Assembly: GCA_023410575.1 (NCBI GenBank)
Contig: JAEYPP010000083.1
Coordinates: 1 to 64,000, forward strand
DNA from: Bacillota bacterium
GTDB lineage: Bacteria; Bacillota; Clostridia; Lachnospirales; Lachnospiraceae
Length of the DNA stretch: 64,000 nt
Reading direction: 5' to 3'
Shown here one piece after another: positions 1-9,492 of the stretch (positions are counted from its first letter, which is position 1; every line of letters begins with the position of its first letter). Under the pieces are notes generated by a model that worked only from the letters and a program-made list of their open reading frames with translations, was not told where the DNA came from and did not search any database. The translations under genes were made by a program, and so were the position numbers.

Positions 1-64
1 TTATGTATCCTTGACAGACAACTTCCATACATGATGAAAAGTCACTAAGCAGCTAATGAATAAA

Positions 65-84
65 TGCCCCGGCGAACTGGGGCA
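65..84 (+). terminator. Intrinsic terminator of a gene lying left of the window
   Basis: A 6-bp GC-rich stem (TGCCCC/GGGGCA) with an 8-nt loop is followed by AT-rich sequence ending in a T run near 94-101. The orientation fits a plus-strand gene ending at the left edge. A frame open from base 1 stops at 46-48, but it is too short to identify. Confidence 0.55.
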
Positions 85-190
85 AATAAATTTATTTTTT
101 TAGGACATTTTCAAAAACGCTTGACACAATTCAATTACCTTTCATTTAAATTAAGACTTCATCTATAAGGAAAAGGTTCCATAATAAAAA

Positions 191-230
191 GCCTCCCAGT
201 GTCAGTCGATAAACAAACCACTAGGAGACT
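191..230 (-). terminator. Intrinsic terminator of the ICMT-like gene
   Basis: On the minus strand two 12-nt arms pair with two or three wobble pairs and are followed by TTTTT (plus 186-190). It lies about 60 bp past the stop codon of the methyltransferase-like gene, so it most likely ends that transcript. Confidence 0.75.
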
Positions 231-289
231 ACAATAATTGCATCTTAGTTGTACCAATTACTTATGAAATTGATAGAGTTAACCGTTTG

Positions 290-1450
290 TTAGTATATCG
301 CTACTGGAATATCCTTATATGGAGTTGTATCCGGCCTATCTAATACTTTTATAACTTTCCCTTCTTCTATATTCACCCACACTTCTGCTATAGTTTTCCT
401 GCTTTTTACGTTCTGGATGATTTCTTTCCCAGTAAGGTTACCCTCTGATCTCATTTCTGCTAAAGTAATGATAATTTTATACTCAGATTTATTATAATTG
501 GATGGCGACCGATGACCGCCATTCTCATCTAGACCATTCATTGGAATTTCTGCAACATACCACTGCGTTGGCAGTATATAATTCAAAAGTTTTCCGTCAC
601 CACTTACTTTCGTAGTTTCAATTCGTTCTTTGACCGTTGCGTCATTGAGCGCCAGCTGAATGATTTCATTTATCTTATCTTCTTCTAGCTCACATACTGA
701 TATCGTAGCTAAATCCTCTGAGTAAACGGAATATAAACTGTCTAACGAATAATTGTTCACTAATCTAGCTATTCCAAAGGTAATTAATAATGTTAATACA
801 TACATTCCAAACAGAGCGGCTACTCTAACAGGTTTTGATTTTGGAAGAATTGAAATATTCTTACTTTTTAATATCTTGAATGGGAAAAACATTCCCGTCT
901 TATTCTTATATTCAATATAAGATTGTCCAAACTTTTCTTCACATTCTCTTTCTTCGACCCTTGCTAATATGTAATATGCAAACAACATTGTTACAAACAT
1001 GAAAAGTACAATGTATCTAGGCCATAGAATTACTAAACCAAAGCTACATAAAATAAATGATGCATATTGTGGATGCCTAATAAAGTTATAGATTCCACCT
1101 GTAACGATACCTTTCTTTGTAAGCTTGCGATAATAAACCTGGCAAGCACCAATTACAAATCCTGCGAAGCCTATCACTGCAAGTATGGCACCAATAATAT
1201 TATGAGCATTAATCAATGGTGAAGAAGTTTCCACTATTATGTGTGGCATAAAATAGCTGATTAACCATCCAAGCTTTGAATTTTGATTAAAGAAATCCAA
1301 TACAGGGCTATAGGCTGAATAAAAATAGATTGCAAAAGGACTGGCCATATAGAAGAATTCAAACGCTATTAATACATAAAACGCGGCCACCCCAAAAAAA
1401 CTCCTTTTTACCGACTTATTGTGGTTTTTTTTATCATCTTGTTGATTCAT
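290..1450 (-). CDS. Membrane methyltransferase-like protein (ICMT/PEMT fold)
   Basis: A 386-residue polytopic membrane protein. The segment at about residues 115-195 has the signature of the isoprenylcysteine carboxyl methyltransferase / phospholipid methyltransferase superfamily: GGIYNFIRHPQYAS, then a hydrophobic helix, then the paired acidic residues of RVEERE and FGQSYIEYK, which in the family line the SAM pocket. Hydrophobic helices lie near 18-45, 80-105, 125-165 and 210-230. The C-terminal ~150 residues are hydrophilic and not part of the usual ICMT domain; I do not recognise them. The start is supported by a GGAAGGATG ribosome site. The substrate cannot be read from sequence. It is a single gene with its own terminator. 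Confidence 0.65.
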   Translation of the reverse strand: MNQQDDKKNHNKSVKRSFFGVAAFYVLIAFEFFYMASPFAIYFYSAYSPVLDFFNQNSKLGWLISYFMPHIIVETSSPLINAHNIIGAILAVIGFAGFVIGACQVYYRKLTKKGIVTGGIYNFIRHPQYASFILCSFGLVILWPRYIVLFMFVTMLFAYYILARVEERECEEKFGQSYIEYKNKTGMFFPFKILKSKNISILPKSKPVRVAALFGMYVLTLLITFGIARLVNNYSLDSLYSVYSEDLATISVCELEEDKINEIIQLALNDATVKERIETTKVSGDGKLLNYILPTQWYVAEIPMNGLDENGGHRSPSNYNKSEYKIIITLAEMRSEGNLTGKEIIQNVKSRKTIAEVWVNIEEGKVIKVLDRPDTTPYKDIPVAIY

Positions 1451-1537
1451 GATTATGTTACATCCTTCCTGTTTTAGAATCAGAGTATCTCTGTAACTTA
1501 ATCATAAAAGATATTTTTAAAGAAATTATAAAGTTTT

Positions 1538-2971
1538 TTATGGATTTTCAAATTTTATACAAAACTCAATACAAGCTCCTCCTTCTGAGAGATTAAATGC
1601 CTTAATCATACCCCCATGCTTTTCAACAATTGACTTCGATATGTACAAGCCAAGCCCAGAATGTCCCTTTTCTATGGATCTGGAAGAATCACCTTTATAA
1701 AACTTTTTAAACAAATTCGTTAAATCCTTTTCACTAAATCCAGCTCCATTATCCCATATTCGAAACAGTGCTTCGTCTTGCCTTATTTCGGTGTATATTC
1801 TGATATTACCTCCATTTGGAGTATATCGTATACTATTAGATACAATATTGTCTATAATCTGCGATAATCTACTAGTATCTAAGCAAACTAAAGTTTTCTC
1901 TTTTCTGCAATCAATTATTTTACTATCTATTTGTATCTCTTTTTTGTTAGCTAATATCTCGATTTCATTTTTCTTGTCTTCCATATAATCCTGCAGCTTG
2001 ATAGGAGAAGGATATAGAGAAAAACCATCATTGTCAATCTCCACAAGTGTATTCATATCGTCAATTAACTTTTTCGTTCTTGAGATATTGAGTTCGATAA
2101 CCGATAGATAAGAATTCAACTTTTGTGGATCATATTTTAACCCCTCCTGTAATCCTTCAATATGCCCTTGAATAATAGCAAGTGGAGTTCGGATATCGTG
2201 TGTAATTGATGCCACCATATCTCTTCGATCCTTTTCCAATTGCCATTGCTTCATCAAAGAATTCTTTAACTCATATCTCATATCTTCAAAAGCAAGTATC
2301 AAGTCTCCGATTTCATTTTCTTGTTTGATACATGTAATACTAAACTCAACATCTTTATTTTTTATCTTTTCTGCTGCCGTCATTAATTCCTTAAGTGGTA
2401 CGCGAATTCTCTTACTAAATCTTCTTGCAAAAATATAGGTATATGCTAAAAAGCAAATAAATGGAATACCCGCATCTACACATGTTAAAGCAATCCAAGT
2501 CATCGTACTGTAATTAGTAATAACCAACATATATTTCATTTGTCCTGTCTCATCATCAAAAATAGGAATTTGTACATGAGAAGTATTACGTAAATTATGC
2601 CTAGTATCAGAAAGATGAGAAAGTAAATTCTTCTGAGATTCATTTTCTATCATGTTGGATTGAAATAGTATATTTTGATTTTTATCCTGTATATAATAAT
2701 CAACGTCATTGCTACGTGCAAGTGCATCCAGCTGTTGTCTTACGTAATCTTCCTCAATTGAGTTACCATATTCATGAATATATTCAATGATGCTAGTAAG
2801 TTTCGGGCTATTTAAATCCAACCTGTCCTCTTTATGAAAACTGTGAAACGTTATATAGAATACTGTGATCAAAAAAGCAGCTGTAATCAAACTACAAATC
2901 ATAATCATCAAGTATGTAATTAAGAACTGCCTTTGAAGTGTTTTTGGCTTTCTTACTTTATTCTTTCCCAT
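1538..2971 (-). CDS. Sensor histidine kinase
   Basis: A 477-residue membrane sensor kinase. TM1 (about 16-42) and TM2 (about 157-182) bracket a ~115-residue extracellular sensor region, followed by HAMP-like sequence (about 185-240), the HisKA dimerisation helix with phospho-acceptor His258 in SITHDIRTPLA, and a HATPase_c domain with N box (DNIVSNSIRYT), DNGAGF and GHSGLGLYIS. All catalytic boxes are intact. The start overlaps the 3' end of the response-regulator gene by 19 bp, so the two form one transcript read regulator first. The stimulus is not apparent from the sensor region. Confidence 0.9.
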   Translation of the reverse strand: MGKNKVRKPKTLQRQFLITYLMIMICSLITAAFLITVFYITFHSFHKEDRLDLNSPKLTSIIEYIHEYGNSIEEDYVRQQLDALARSNDVDYYIQDKNQNILFQSNMIENESQKNLLSHLSDTRHNLRNTSHVQIPIFDDETGQMKYMLVITNYSTMTWIALTCVDAGIPFICFLAYTYIFARRFSKRIRVPLKELMTAAEKIKNKDVEFSITCIKQENEIGDLILAFEDMRYELKNSLMKQWQLEKDRRDMVASITHDIRTPLAIIQGHIEGLQEGLKYDPQKLNSYLSVIELNISRTKKLIDDMNTLVEIDNDGFSLYPSPIKLQDYMEDKKNEIEILANKKEIQIDSKIIDCRKEKTLVCLDTSRLSQIIDNIVSNSIRYTPNGGNIRIYTEIRQDEALFRIWDNGAGFSEKDLTNLFKKFYKGDSSRSIEKGHSGLGLYISKSIVEKHGGMIKAFNLSEGGACIEFCIKFENP

Positions 2972-3642
2972 TTATAGCCCACCCCCCATACTGTTGATAT
3001 ATACTCTATCTTAGGGTCACACTTACTTAATTTTGCACGTATTTTTTTAATATGCTCTGCTACACCTGCTGAATCTCCCTCTGCATCGTATCCCCAAACT
3101 CTTTCATAGATGTGATCTTTTGTAAATACTATTCCAGGATTCATTGCTAGAAGCTCGATAATATCAAACTCACGTTTCGTAAAGGCAATATGTTCACTAT
3201 CAAGATATACCTCATGTCCCTTCAAATCGATAGCAATCCTACCATATCGGAGCAATGTTCGGTTACTTAAGGATACAGCTCTTTTCTCTCTACGAAGATG
3301 AGCTTGTATACGCACTCTTAATTCTTTCATACTAAAAGGCTTTGTCAGATAGTCATCTCCCCCCATAGCAAGTCCTTTGATTCTATCAACTTCCTCTCGT
3401 AGGGCACTCAAAAAGATAATTGGACATACTACCTTGTCCCTAATATTTTGGCAAACCTCATATCCGTTCAATCCAGGCATCATAATGTCAAGGAGTATTA
3501 TATCAGGCTGCGACTTAGCATATTGAACTGCCTGTTCACCATTATAAGCAGTCAAAACTTCATAACCATCTAAAACAAGGGCATCCCTCATAAAAGAAAC
3601 CATATCTTCTTCATCATCAACAATTAAGATTCTTTCATTCAT
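2953..3642 (-). CDS. OmpR/PhoB-family response regulator
   Basis: A two-domain regulator of 229 residues. The receiver domain (about 4-115) has the acidic pair DD9-10, phospho-acceptor Asp52 in LLDIMMPG and the conserved Lys in LTKPFS. The C-terminal winged helix (about 130-228) has the family sequence FTKREFDIIELLAMNPG and ends in GVGYKWE. An upstream in-frame codon would add ten residues, but AAGGAG lies seven bases before the ATG at 3642, so that start is preferred. It is the partner of the downstream kinase, with which it overlaps. Confidence 0.92.
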   Translation of the reverse strand: MNERILIVDDEEDMVSFMRDALVLDGYEVLTAYNGEQAVQYAKSQPDIILLDIMMPGLNGYEVCQNIRDKVVCPIIFLSALREEVDRIKGLAMGGDDYLTKPFSMKELRVRIQAHLRREKRAVSLSNRTLLRYGRIAIDLKGHEVYLDSEHIAFTKREFDIIELLAMNPGIVFTKDHIYERVWGYDAEGDSAGVAEHIKKIRAKLSKCDPKIEYISTVWGVGYKWERIK

Positions 3643-3715
3643 AATCTCTCTCCTTATGACATTTTTATACATCTATTATACTATCATTTACTATATTTCG
3701 CACCTACGAAACCTC

Positions 3716-4969
3716 TTATCTGAAACTGATATGAATATTTACAATCTCAGAGTTCGTTCCAACTCTAATTGGGGAACCCCATGTACCAAATCCTGAAGAT
3801 ACAATCGCATGAAAGTTGTTTTGTTGATAGATACCATAACTATGTTCATACGAAAGAGTTGTGAAGAGTCTACCGAATAACTCTTGTCCATTATGGGTAT
3901 GTCCTGACAGTTGAAGATCTATTCCACACTCTTTTGCCAAATAGAAATCAACTGGCTGGTGGTCCATCATAATGATTGGTAAGGATTTGTCGATTCCCTT
4001 AATTAGCTCCTCAATCTCTGGTCGTCCTGAATTCTCTCCGATTTCTCCTCGGTCTGACCTACCTACAATATAAAAAGAGTCAGCAATTTTTATGTATTGA
4101 TCCTTTAGTACGATTATGTTTGCACTTTTTAGACTGTCAATTGTGAATTCTGAACCTCCCATAGCAATATCATGATTTCCAAGAACCGCATATACCCCAT
4201 ATTTCGATTGTATTTTTTGAAGAGTTTGGGCCATGTTTTGTCTTATATACGGTTCATACTCTTCTTCAATACAATCACCAGCAAACAACACAATGTCTGG
4301 ATTTAGCTTATTAATCTCGTCTACAAGTCTTAGTAGTCTACTATTGTCAATCACCCTACCGAGGTGAATATCCGACAACATAACAACATGAAGGCTGGTT
4401 AACTCTCCAGCATTCTTATCAATCGAAATATTATAATTAGTTATTATGGTATGTTTTGCATTCCATGTTCCGTATGAAAAATACGCTATGATAACAAGTA
4501 AAAAAACAAGTCCAACAACTGGGGTATTCTTGATAAATTTTATCACTCTATTGCCTTGGTAACCGATTTTCTTACTAATAGCTACCAAAAGCTTGGAAAA
4601 CAACAAGATGACTAGAAAGAATTTGATTGCAGTAAACCAATAACTATCAAGATAGAGTAATGTATTAGCAGCTACATGCCCTGGATAAAACCAATCAATA
4701 ATTTTTCCAGGGATATAAGATAAGGCAATAAACCAGTAAATAACCCAGTAGATTTTACTATTAATTTTAAGATGTTGTCCCACATACTTCCACCCATTAG
4801 AGCCAATAAAATGGTTGATTGGTAAGAGTACCAAAAAAGAAATTGGATCTTTTAGGTGAGCTCTAAAGTTAAAAAGATACCATAGTATAGTGTAAACTGC
4901 CGTAGCTAATAATATCTTTGCTAAGTAAAGCAGTTCTTTTTTACCTTTCACATAATTCATTTTATTCAT
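3716..4969 (-). CDS. Membrane-anchored metallophosphoesterase
   Basis: A 417-residue protein with about four N-terminal membrane helices (within 1-170) and a calcineurin-like phosphoesterase domain (about 190-415). The metal-binding motifs appear in order: SDIHLGR, FAGDCIEEE, GNHDIAMGG, MDHQP and SGHTHNGQ. This is the YkuE/YaeI type arrangement; members with this architecture act on lipid-linked or small phosphoesters, and the substrate here is unknown. The start is supported by AAAGGAG. The gene lies 74 bp upstream of the response regulator on the same strand and could be cotranscribed with it. Confidence 0.85.
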   Translation of the reverse strand: MNKMNYVKGKKELLYLAKILLATAVYTILWYLFNFRAHLKDPISFLVLLPINHFIGSNGWKYVGQHLKINSKIYWVIYWFIALSYIPGKIIDWFYPGHVAANTLLYLDSYWFTAIKFFLVILLFSKLLVAISKKIGYQGNRVIKFIKNTPVVGLVFLLVIIAYFSYGTWNAKHTIITNYNISIDKNAGELTSLHVVMLSDIHLGRVIDNSRLLRLVDEINKLNPDIVLFAGDCIEEEYEPYIRQNMAQTLQKIQSKYGVYAVLGNHDIAMGGSEFTIDSLKSANIIVLKDQYIKIADSFYIVGRSDRGEIGENSGRPEIEELIKGIDKSLPIIMMDHQPVDFYLAKECGIDLQLSGHTHNGQELFGRLFTTLSYEHSYGIYQQNNFHAIVSSGFGTWGSPIRVGTNSEIVNIHISFR

Positions 4970-5253
4970 TCATCTCTCCTTTGAAATCATAATTTTTTAC
5001 AAAGTTCCATAACTAAAACTGATAATACTATTCCGAAGATAGATTCTATAAAACTTCTTTTTCTTATATTATTTCTTATATTACTTCTTATATTATTTCT
5101 TATAATTATAAAGAATTTATAAAGTTTTCTCTTCTTTTTGATTGTATAATTATGGATGTCCTAACAGAAAAAAATTCAACTATAAGTACGATAAACATAC
5201 ATTTGGAGTGATTTAGTGGGACATATCTTATTAAAAAGGAAAAGATTAGAAAT
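4970..5253. other. Intergenic region, AT-rich
   Basis: Upstream region of the metallophosphoesterase gene. It contains the 12-bp tandem repeat listed separately and no convincing coding sequence. A 70-codon reading frame at 5106-5318 on the minus strand starts with TTG, has no ribosome site and spans a terminator hairpin, so it is not called. Confidence 0.5.
5061..5108. repeat. 12-bp tandem repeat, four units
   Basis: Four successive copies of TTCTTATATTAT with one to three changes, in the upstream region of the metallophosphoesterase gene. The unit length and AT content suggest slippage-prone DNA that may alter promoter geometry; no function is visible. Confidence 0.8.
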
Positions 5254-5285
5254 GCCATAGCAACATCAAGTGATGTCGCTATGGC
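5254..5285 (-). terminator. Terminator of the clostripain / small-ORF transcript
   Basis: Two 15-nt arms (5254-5268 and 5271-5285) pair with a single mismatch around a 2-nt loop. On the minus strand the stem is followed by T-rich sequence (ATTTCTAATCTTTTCC). It begins 13 bp after the stop of the 44-codon ORF, which supports that ORF being the last gene of the unit. Confidence 0.75.
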
Positions 5286-5298
5286 ACTAAAGAATTTG

Positions 5299-5433
5299 TT
5301 AAGCCAGATTACTATCAATATATTCTATGAAAGATTTTTTATTAACTTTATCTGTATTGTTTATGTACCAATCCAACGCTTCTTTCAATAGTCTGAAGCT
5401 ACTAACGATACTAGTTAGTAGCTCCTTTTTCAT
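5299..5433 (-). CDS. Small protein (44 aa) downstream of the clostripain gene
   Basis: An ATG-initiated frame of 44 codons beginning 39 bp after the clostripain stop and ending just before a strong terminator. The product begins MKKELLTSIVSSFRLLKEAL, is amphipathic-helix-like with no signal peptide or membrane segment, and has the codon and residue make-up of a real protein. The ribosome site is weak (AGAAAGTAAAG), so expression may rely on the upstream gene. I do not recognise the family. Being cotranscribed with a secreted protease it might be a chaperone, inhibitor or unrelated passenger; that is only inference from position. Confidence 0.5.
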   Translation of the reverse strand: MKKELLTSIVSSFRLLKEALDWYINNTDKVNKKSFIEYIDSNLA

Positions 5434-5472
5434 TAAATTTAATAACTTTACTTTCTAAAACAATATTGAACA

Positions 5473-7755
5473 TTAATTATTTGTGCTATCTAAGGAAACA
5501 TGGTTTGTTTCAATTGAGGTTTGGTTAAATAGATTAATGTTATAATAAAGTTCCATCTTTTCTTTTAGTTCTGATATTTCTAATAGCTTAATTGTTCCAT
5601 TGTCTAATGTAAATGAATTATTGCTTCGAACTAGTTCAAAGCCATTGTCACCTCTAGCTAAGAATAAAGGTTCGATGGTATCAGTACTCTTTAATTCAAT
5701 ATTGCGTTTACTTGCCATACCTGATTCATTCTCATTTATGACCTGAACTCCAATTATATAAAACTCCTTATAACCCTCTTCAACTACATATAGTTCCGCC
5801 TGCTCCCCATTTAACAATATAGGAACCGTAAAAAGTTTAATATCAATAGATATGTTTCCATCAAAAAGCATTGTAATGTAATTTCCATTTAACGTAAAGG
5901 CTAGTGAATTCTCGGATACCTTAGCATCCTCTCGAAAGAAGAAGCTTGGATAAGAAGCATTAATAATATACTTTCCTAATTCATCATTATATATCTCTGT
6001 GACGGAATCAATACTTTCGATTTTATTATAGGAATCTGCTGATATCTCAAGTTTCAGTGCGTCTGATGCTTTATAGTACCGATCAAACGTACCTGTAGTT
6101 ACATTCGTTGTAATATCAATGTTGTACTCATCGAGCATAATCTTTTTATAATATTTTTCGACAAAGGAAGTATACTCTTTACTAAAACCAATGTCTTTAT
6201 ATAAAGAAAGATAATCCTGTTCGTAGGTAGGACAACCAAATTGCAATAATGGCATGTAGATTGACATTCCATCAAGTGATATAACGTTATCACCCGTAAT
6301 ATTATTGGTAACAAAAGCATCATATAAACTTCTAAGTTCCTCTACTTCATTCTTATAATCACTATTTTGGTAACTAATTCTCCAAAGTAAATCATATAAA
6401 TTTGTTAAGTCATTGCCATCACCAGTAATATCCTCATCCTTAAAATCGAATTCATCTGCTCTTGCAATTGCCAAATCGTATACCAACAATGAATCACTAT
6501 CCATATCCTTATTAATCTTTCCTATAAAGGTATTGAATTTTTTCATAAATTTCTGAAATTGAACTAAGTCAATACTAGATAACTGCATATCATCCATCGT
6601 ACCCATCTTAGTAGCATAGTCCTCAAACTGATCAACTAAGTTTGCTGCAAATCTCGAAGATTCAGGAATCAAATTTTTTTCAAGTAATGGAACAATGGCT
6701 GAATAGTCTAAGCCATGAGCAGGTAGCGATATCTGAGAAGCCACCATATTAGAGGCATATGGAGATACGATATCTGCTATCTCAATTGAACTCATAATAC
6801 ATGCATCAAAAACAATATTCGCTAATTTTTTCTTTGTATTCTTATTTGCTTTACTAAGTGCAGTTTCTAGCTCGTTCATGGTAAGATGATCTCCACTTAT
6901 TTCATCATAACCATAACCAAATAATGGTCCGCCGCCGTGATCCCATAACACAAGGGTATAAGATTCCGCTGGGTAAGTTTTAATCCCCCATTCAATAAAA
7001 CTTTGCAAGTCTTTAGGATCTCCCATATTTTTTTTACCTAAATCAGCAATCTGTTTCATCTTGCCTTTTTGAACATACCATCTCTGAACCGAATTACCCT
7101 TTATAAAATTATTATTCCACTTACTAGTTCCTCCCGTTTGTACTGCTACATTAACTCTACTCGTAGAACCCACTTCCATAAGTTCTTTTAAATCAGCAGT
7201 AGCAGCTCCTTCTGGATTCCATGGTCCAATATCACTCTCTAGATCAGATGCAATTATATAGACAAGAAGAGTATGATCCTTTATTGTCCTTAGTGTAATC
7301 GTATTCGATTTGATGTTCACATCAAGCCTAAGGATATCCTTAACAAATTTTAGCGGTACATAGAGATTCCCTTTCGATATAAACATCTTCTTATCAAGTG
7401 TAGTCCCCCAAGTATCATAATATTTTGAATTATAATCACAATATACCGAAATATCTTTATCGTCATCAAAGAAAGAACATCGCTTATCTCCCTTTTTCAT
7501 TACAACAAACTGGGAATTGACATATGTATATTTGGTAATTTCACAACTCCATCCAGTAGCTTTTAGTATCTTAGTCAGTTGAAAATAATAGGTGCCATTT
7601 TTGGAGACCACCGGAACACTAACCGTTTTACCATCTAGTGTTACTTTGTATTTTGTTGCAGCCTGTGCCTGTGTTATGTCAACATTCATAAAACAAATAC
7701 AAACTAGTAAAAGAAATGCGATAATTTTAGTTAATCTTCTTTTATCATTCTTCAT
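5473..7755 (-). CDS. Secreted clostripain-family (C11) cysteine peptidase
   Basis: A 760-residue exported protein. A signal peptide (about 1-33, ending ITQAQAA) is followed by a copper-amine-oxidase N-terminal-like domain (about 40-157; VPLKFV and the LDVNIKSNTITL end are typical), often used by clostridia for wall or surface attachment. The peptidase C11 domain (about 163-520) shows the catalytic His273 in WDHGGGP and Cys319 in VFDACIM. The last ~230 residues are beta-rich and unassigned. C11 enzymes cleave after basic residues and usually mature by self-cleavage. The start has a GGGAG ribosome site. It appears to form a two-gene unit with the 44-codon ORF downstream. Confidence 0.87.
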   Translation of the reverse strand: MKNDKRRLTKIIAFLLLVCICFMNVDITQAQAATKYKVTLDGKTVSVPVVSKNGTYYFQLTKILKATGWSCEITKYTYVNSQFVVMKKGDKRCSFFDDDKDISVYCDYNSKYYDTWGTTLDKKMFISKGNLYVPLKFVKDILRLDVNIKSNTITLRTIKDHTLLVYIIASDLESDIGPWNPEGAATADLKELMEVGSTSRVNVAVQTGGTSKWNNNFIKGNSVQRWYVQKGKMKQIADLGKKNMGDPKDLQSFIEWGIKTYPAESYTLVLWDHGGGPLFGYGYDEISGDHLTMNELETALSKANKNTKKKLANIVFDACIMSSIEIADIVSPYASNMVASQISLPAHGLDYSAIVPLLEKNLIPESSRFAANLVDQFEDYATKMGTMDDMQLSSIDLVQFQKFMKKFNTFIGKINKDMDSDSLLVYDLAIARADEFDFKDEDITGDGNDLTNLYDLLWRISYQNSDYKNEVEELRSLYDAFVTNNITGDNVISLDGMSIYMPLLQFGCPTYEQDYLSLYKDIGFSKEYTSFVEKYYKKIMLDEYNIDITTNVTTGTFDRYYKASDALKLEISADSYNKIESIDSVTEIYNDELGKYIINASYPSFFFREDAKVSENSLAFTLNGNYITMLFDGNISIDIKLFTVPILLNGEQAELYVVEEGYKEFYIIGVQVINENESGMASKRNIELKSTDTIEPLFLARGDNGFELVRSNNSFTLDNGTIKLLEISELKEKMELYYNINLFNQTSIETNHVSLDSTNN

Positions 7756-7856
7756 CTTTTTTCTCCCATATTTTTTTCTTATATGACAATTACTACCATA
7801 TTATATAATAATTATACAAATAGTACAACCAGGAAATGGAATGGATCGCCATAAAA

Positions 7857-8030
7857 AGGGGTTGTCGCACTAAGGGCAGTATGAATAAAAGAATGAAGGG
7901 CGATGGTATATTTTCTTCGGCGCGCTACGCTCACAAGCCCCACAAAGTGCGTGTGGGGACTTGTAAGGCACTCCGAAAAATACCATCGCCCTTCATTCTT
8001 TTATACAATATTTAGCTAGTGCGACACCCC
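7857..8030. repeat. Dispersed palindromic element, copy A
   Basis: A 174-bp element with nested inverted repeats: outer ends GGGGTTGTCGCACTA / TAGTGCGACACCCC, a perfect 24-bp inner pair at 7885-7908 and 7981-8004, and a central stem around 7932-7963. A full copy in the opposite orientation lies at 56552-56720 and a shortened copy at 20300-20374. It encodes nothing and sits just past the stop of the alcohol dehydrogenase gene, where its transcript would fold into a long hairpin and could end or protect that mRNA. No clear target duplication is seen. Confidence 0.85.
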
Positions 8031-8049
8031 TTGGTAATAAACTCTAATT

Positions 8050-9219
8050 TTATAGACACATCTTAAATATATTGACTACGTCTTCTTCATTTAATGGCAC
8101 GTAAGAATAAGCTAGATATCCAATTTCAACAGCTTTCTTTGCCATAATTGTAAAATATGTTTCATCGATACCAATCTCAGTCAATGTACTTTGCAATTCT
8201 AGGGTAGTAAAAAGAAATTCCTTTAACATATCAATACTCTTTTTCGCAACTTCCATTGGAGAAAGTGAAGAATCAATACCAAATACATTGACTCCGAACT
8301 GATAGAATCTAGAAACCGTCTTTTCACTTAATGTATATTCCATCCATCGAGGTGCGATAATTGCAAGTCCTAACCCATGGGTAATGTCATAAATTGCAGA
8401 GAGCTCATGTTCGATTGGATGGCAACTCCATGCATGATGTTTCCCACCTTCAATAAATCCATTAATTGCCCACGAAGAAGCCCACATTAGATTCGCTCTT
8501 GCTTCATAATCGTCTGGCTTTTTAAGAGCAATTGGTGTATATTTAATGACTGTTTTCATAAGACCTTCCATCATCGTATCTAACATGTAAAGATCTTTTT
8601 CCATGGTAAAATAAACTTCCATAATATGATTTAAAATATCGGAGGCACCACAAGCAGTCTGATATTTACTCACACTATAGGTAAGTGTTGGATCAAGAAA
8701 TGAAACTTTAGGACGCATTACTTCATAACCATTGCCGATTTTATCTTTCGTCGCTGGATTGCTAATTACGCCACCGTTATCCATCTCCGAACCAGTTGCT
8801 GAAAGTGTTAAGATATCTATGATTGGAAGACATTGATCTGCAGGCGCCTTTCCTAAAGAGACATCCCAACCATCACCATCGTAAAATGCTGCAACTCCTA
8901 TGAATTTTGTACAATCAATTACAGAACCACCACCTACTGCTAATAATACATCAATGCCCTCTTTCTTACAAATCTCTGCTCCTGCATTTACGGATGAAAC
9001 TCTAGGATTTGGCTCGATTCCTGATAATTCAAAAAGTTCAAGCCCCGCGTTCTTAACCTCTGCAACTACTCGATCATAAAGACCAGATTTCTTAATGGAG
9101 CCACCCCCATAAGTCATTAAAACCTTCTTTCCATACTTACTAAGTTCCTCACCTAGATGGCCTAACTGATTTTCCCCAAAATATACTTTTGTAGGTATGC
9201 TGTATACAAAACTGTTCAT
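8050..9219 (-). CDS. Iron-containing alcohol dehydrogenase (butanol dehydrogenase / YqhD-like)
   Basis: A 389-residue group III alcohol dehydrogenase reducing aldehydes to alcohols with NAD(P)H in the cytoplasm. The nucleotide-binding N-domain carries GGGS twice (TYGGGSIKKSG and AVGGGSVIDCTKF). The metal ligands are in SDILNHIMEVYF (Asp, His), KHHAWSCHPIEHE and DITHGLGLA. Length and spacing match the butanol-dehydrogenase (BdhA/YqhD) branch rather than the AdhE type. AAAGGAG precedes the start. It is monocistronic, with the palindromic element A at its 3' end. A role in solvent or ethanol formation and aldehyde detoxification is the likely use. Confidence 0.9.
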   Translation of the reverse strand: MNSFVYSIPTKVYFGENQLGHLGEELSKYGKKVLMTYGGGSIKKSGLYDRVVAEVKNAGLELFELSGIEPNPRVSSVNAGAEICKKEGIDVLLAVGGGSVIDCTKFIGVAAFYDGDGWDVSLGKAPADQCLPIIDILTLSATGSEMDNGGVISNPATKDKIGNGYEVMRPKVSFLDPTLTYSVSKYQTACGASDILNHIMEVYFTMEKDLYMLDTMMEGLMKTVIKYTPIALKKPDDYEARANLMWASSWAINGFIEGGKHHAWSCHPIEHELSAIYDITHGLGLAIIAPRWMEYTLSEKTVSRFYQFGVNVFGIDSSLSPMEVAKKSIDMLKEFLFTTLELQSTLTEIGIDETYFTIMAKKAVEIGYLAYSYVPLNEEDVVNIFKMCL

Positions 9220-9492
9220 AATATATGTCTCCTTTTTAATTTTAGAAAACCTGTGATATGTACTTCTTGTGCATCCATCCGAAGGATTACAATAAGTAAA
9301 AAATACTCATAGTAAAAAAGTACTTCACAATGCATGTAGCAAAATATGTACCAGTGCTATCTACTCTTTCACTATACATGATATTTGGGTTTTATGCAAG
9401 AAATTAGAAATTACTGTCAGTAGCTAATCCCAACACATTCGACAATCTCCATAATAATTTGATAATATATTATTAATTGTTCTCCGTATTTT

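Noticed and set aside
1..64. End of a plus-strand gene at the left edge
   Set aside because: A frame stops at 46-48 ahead of a terminator, but 15 codons are not enough to call or identify a gene.
5106..5318. 70-codon minus-strand frame with hydrophobic product
   Set aside because: TTG start without ribosome site, and it reads straight through the hairpin that ends the clostripain transcript; the overlapping 44-codon ATG frame is more credible.
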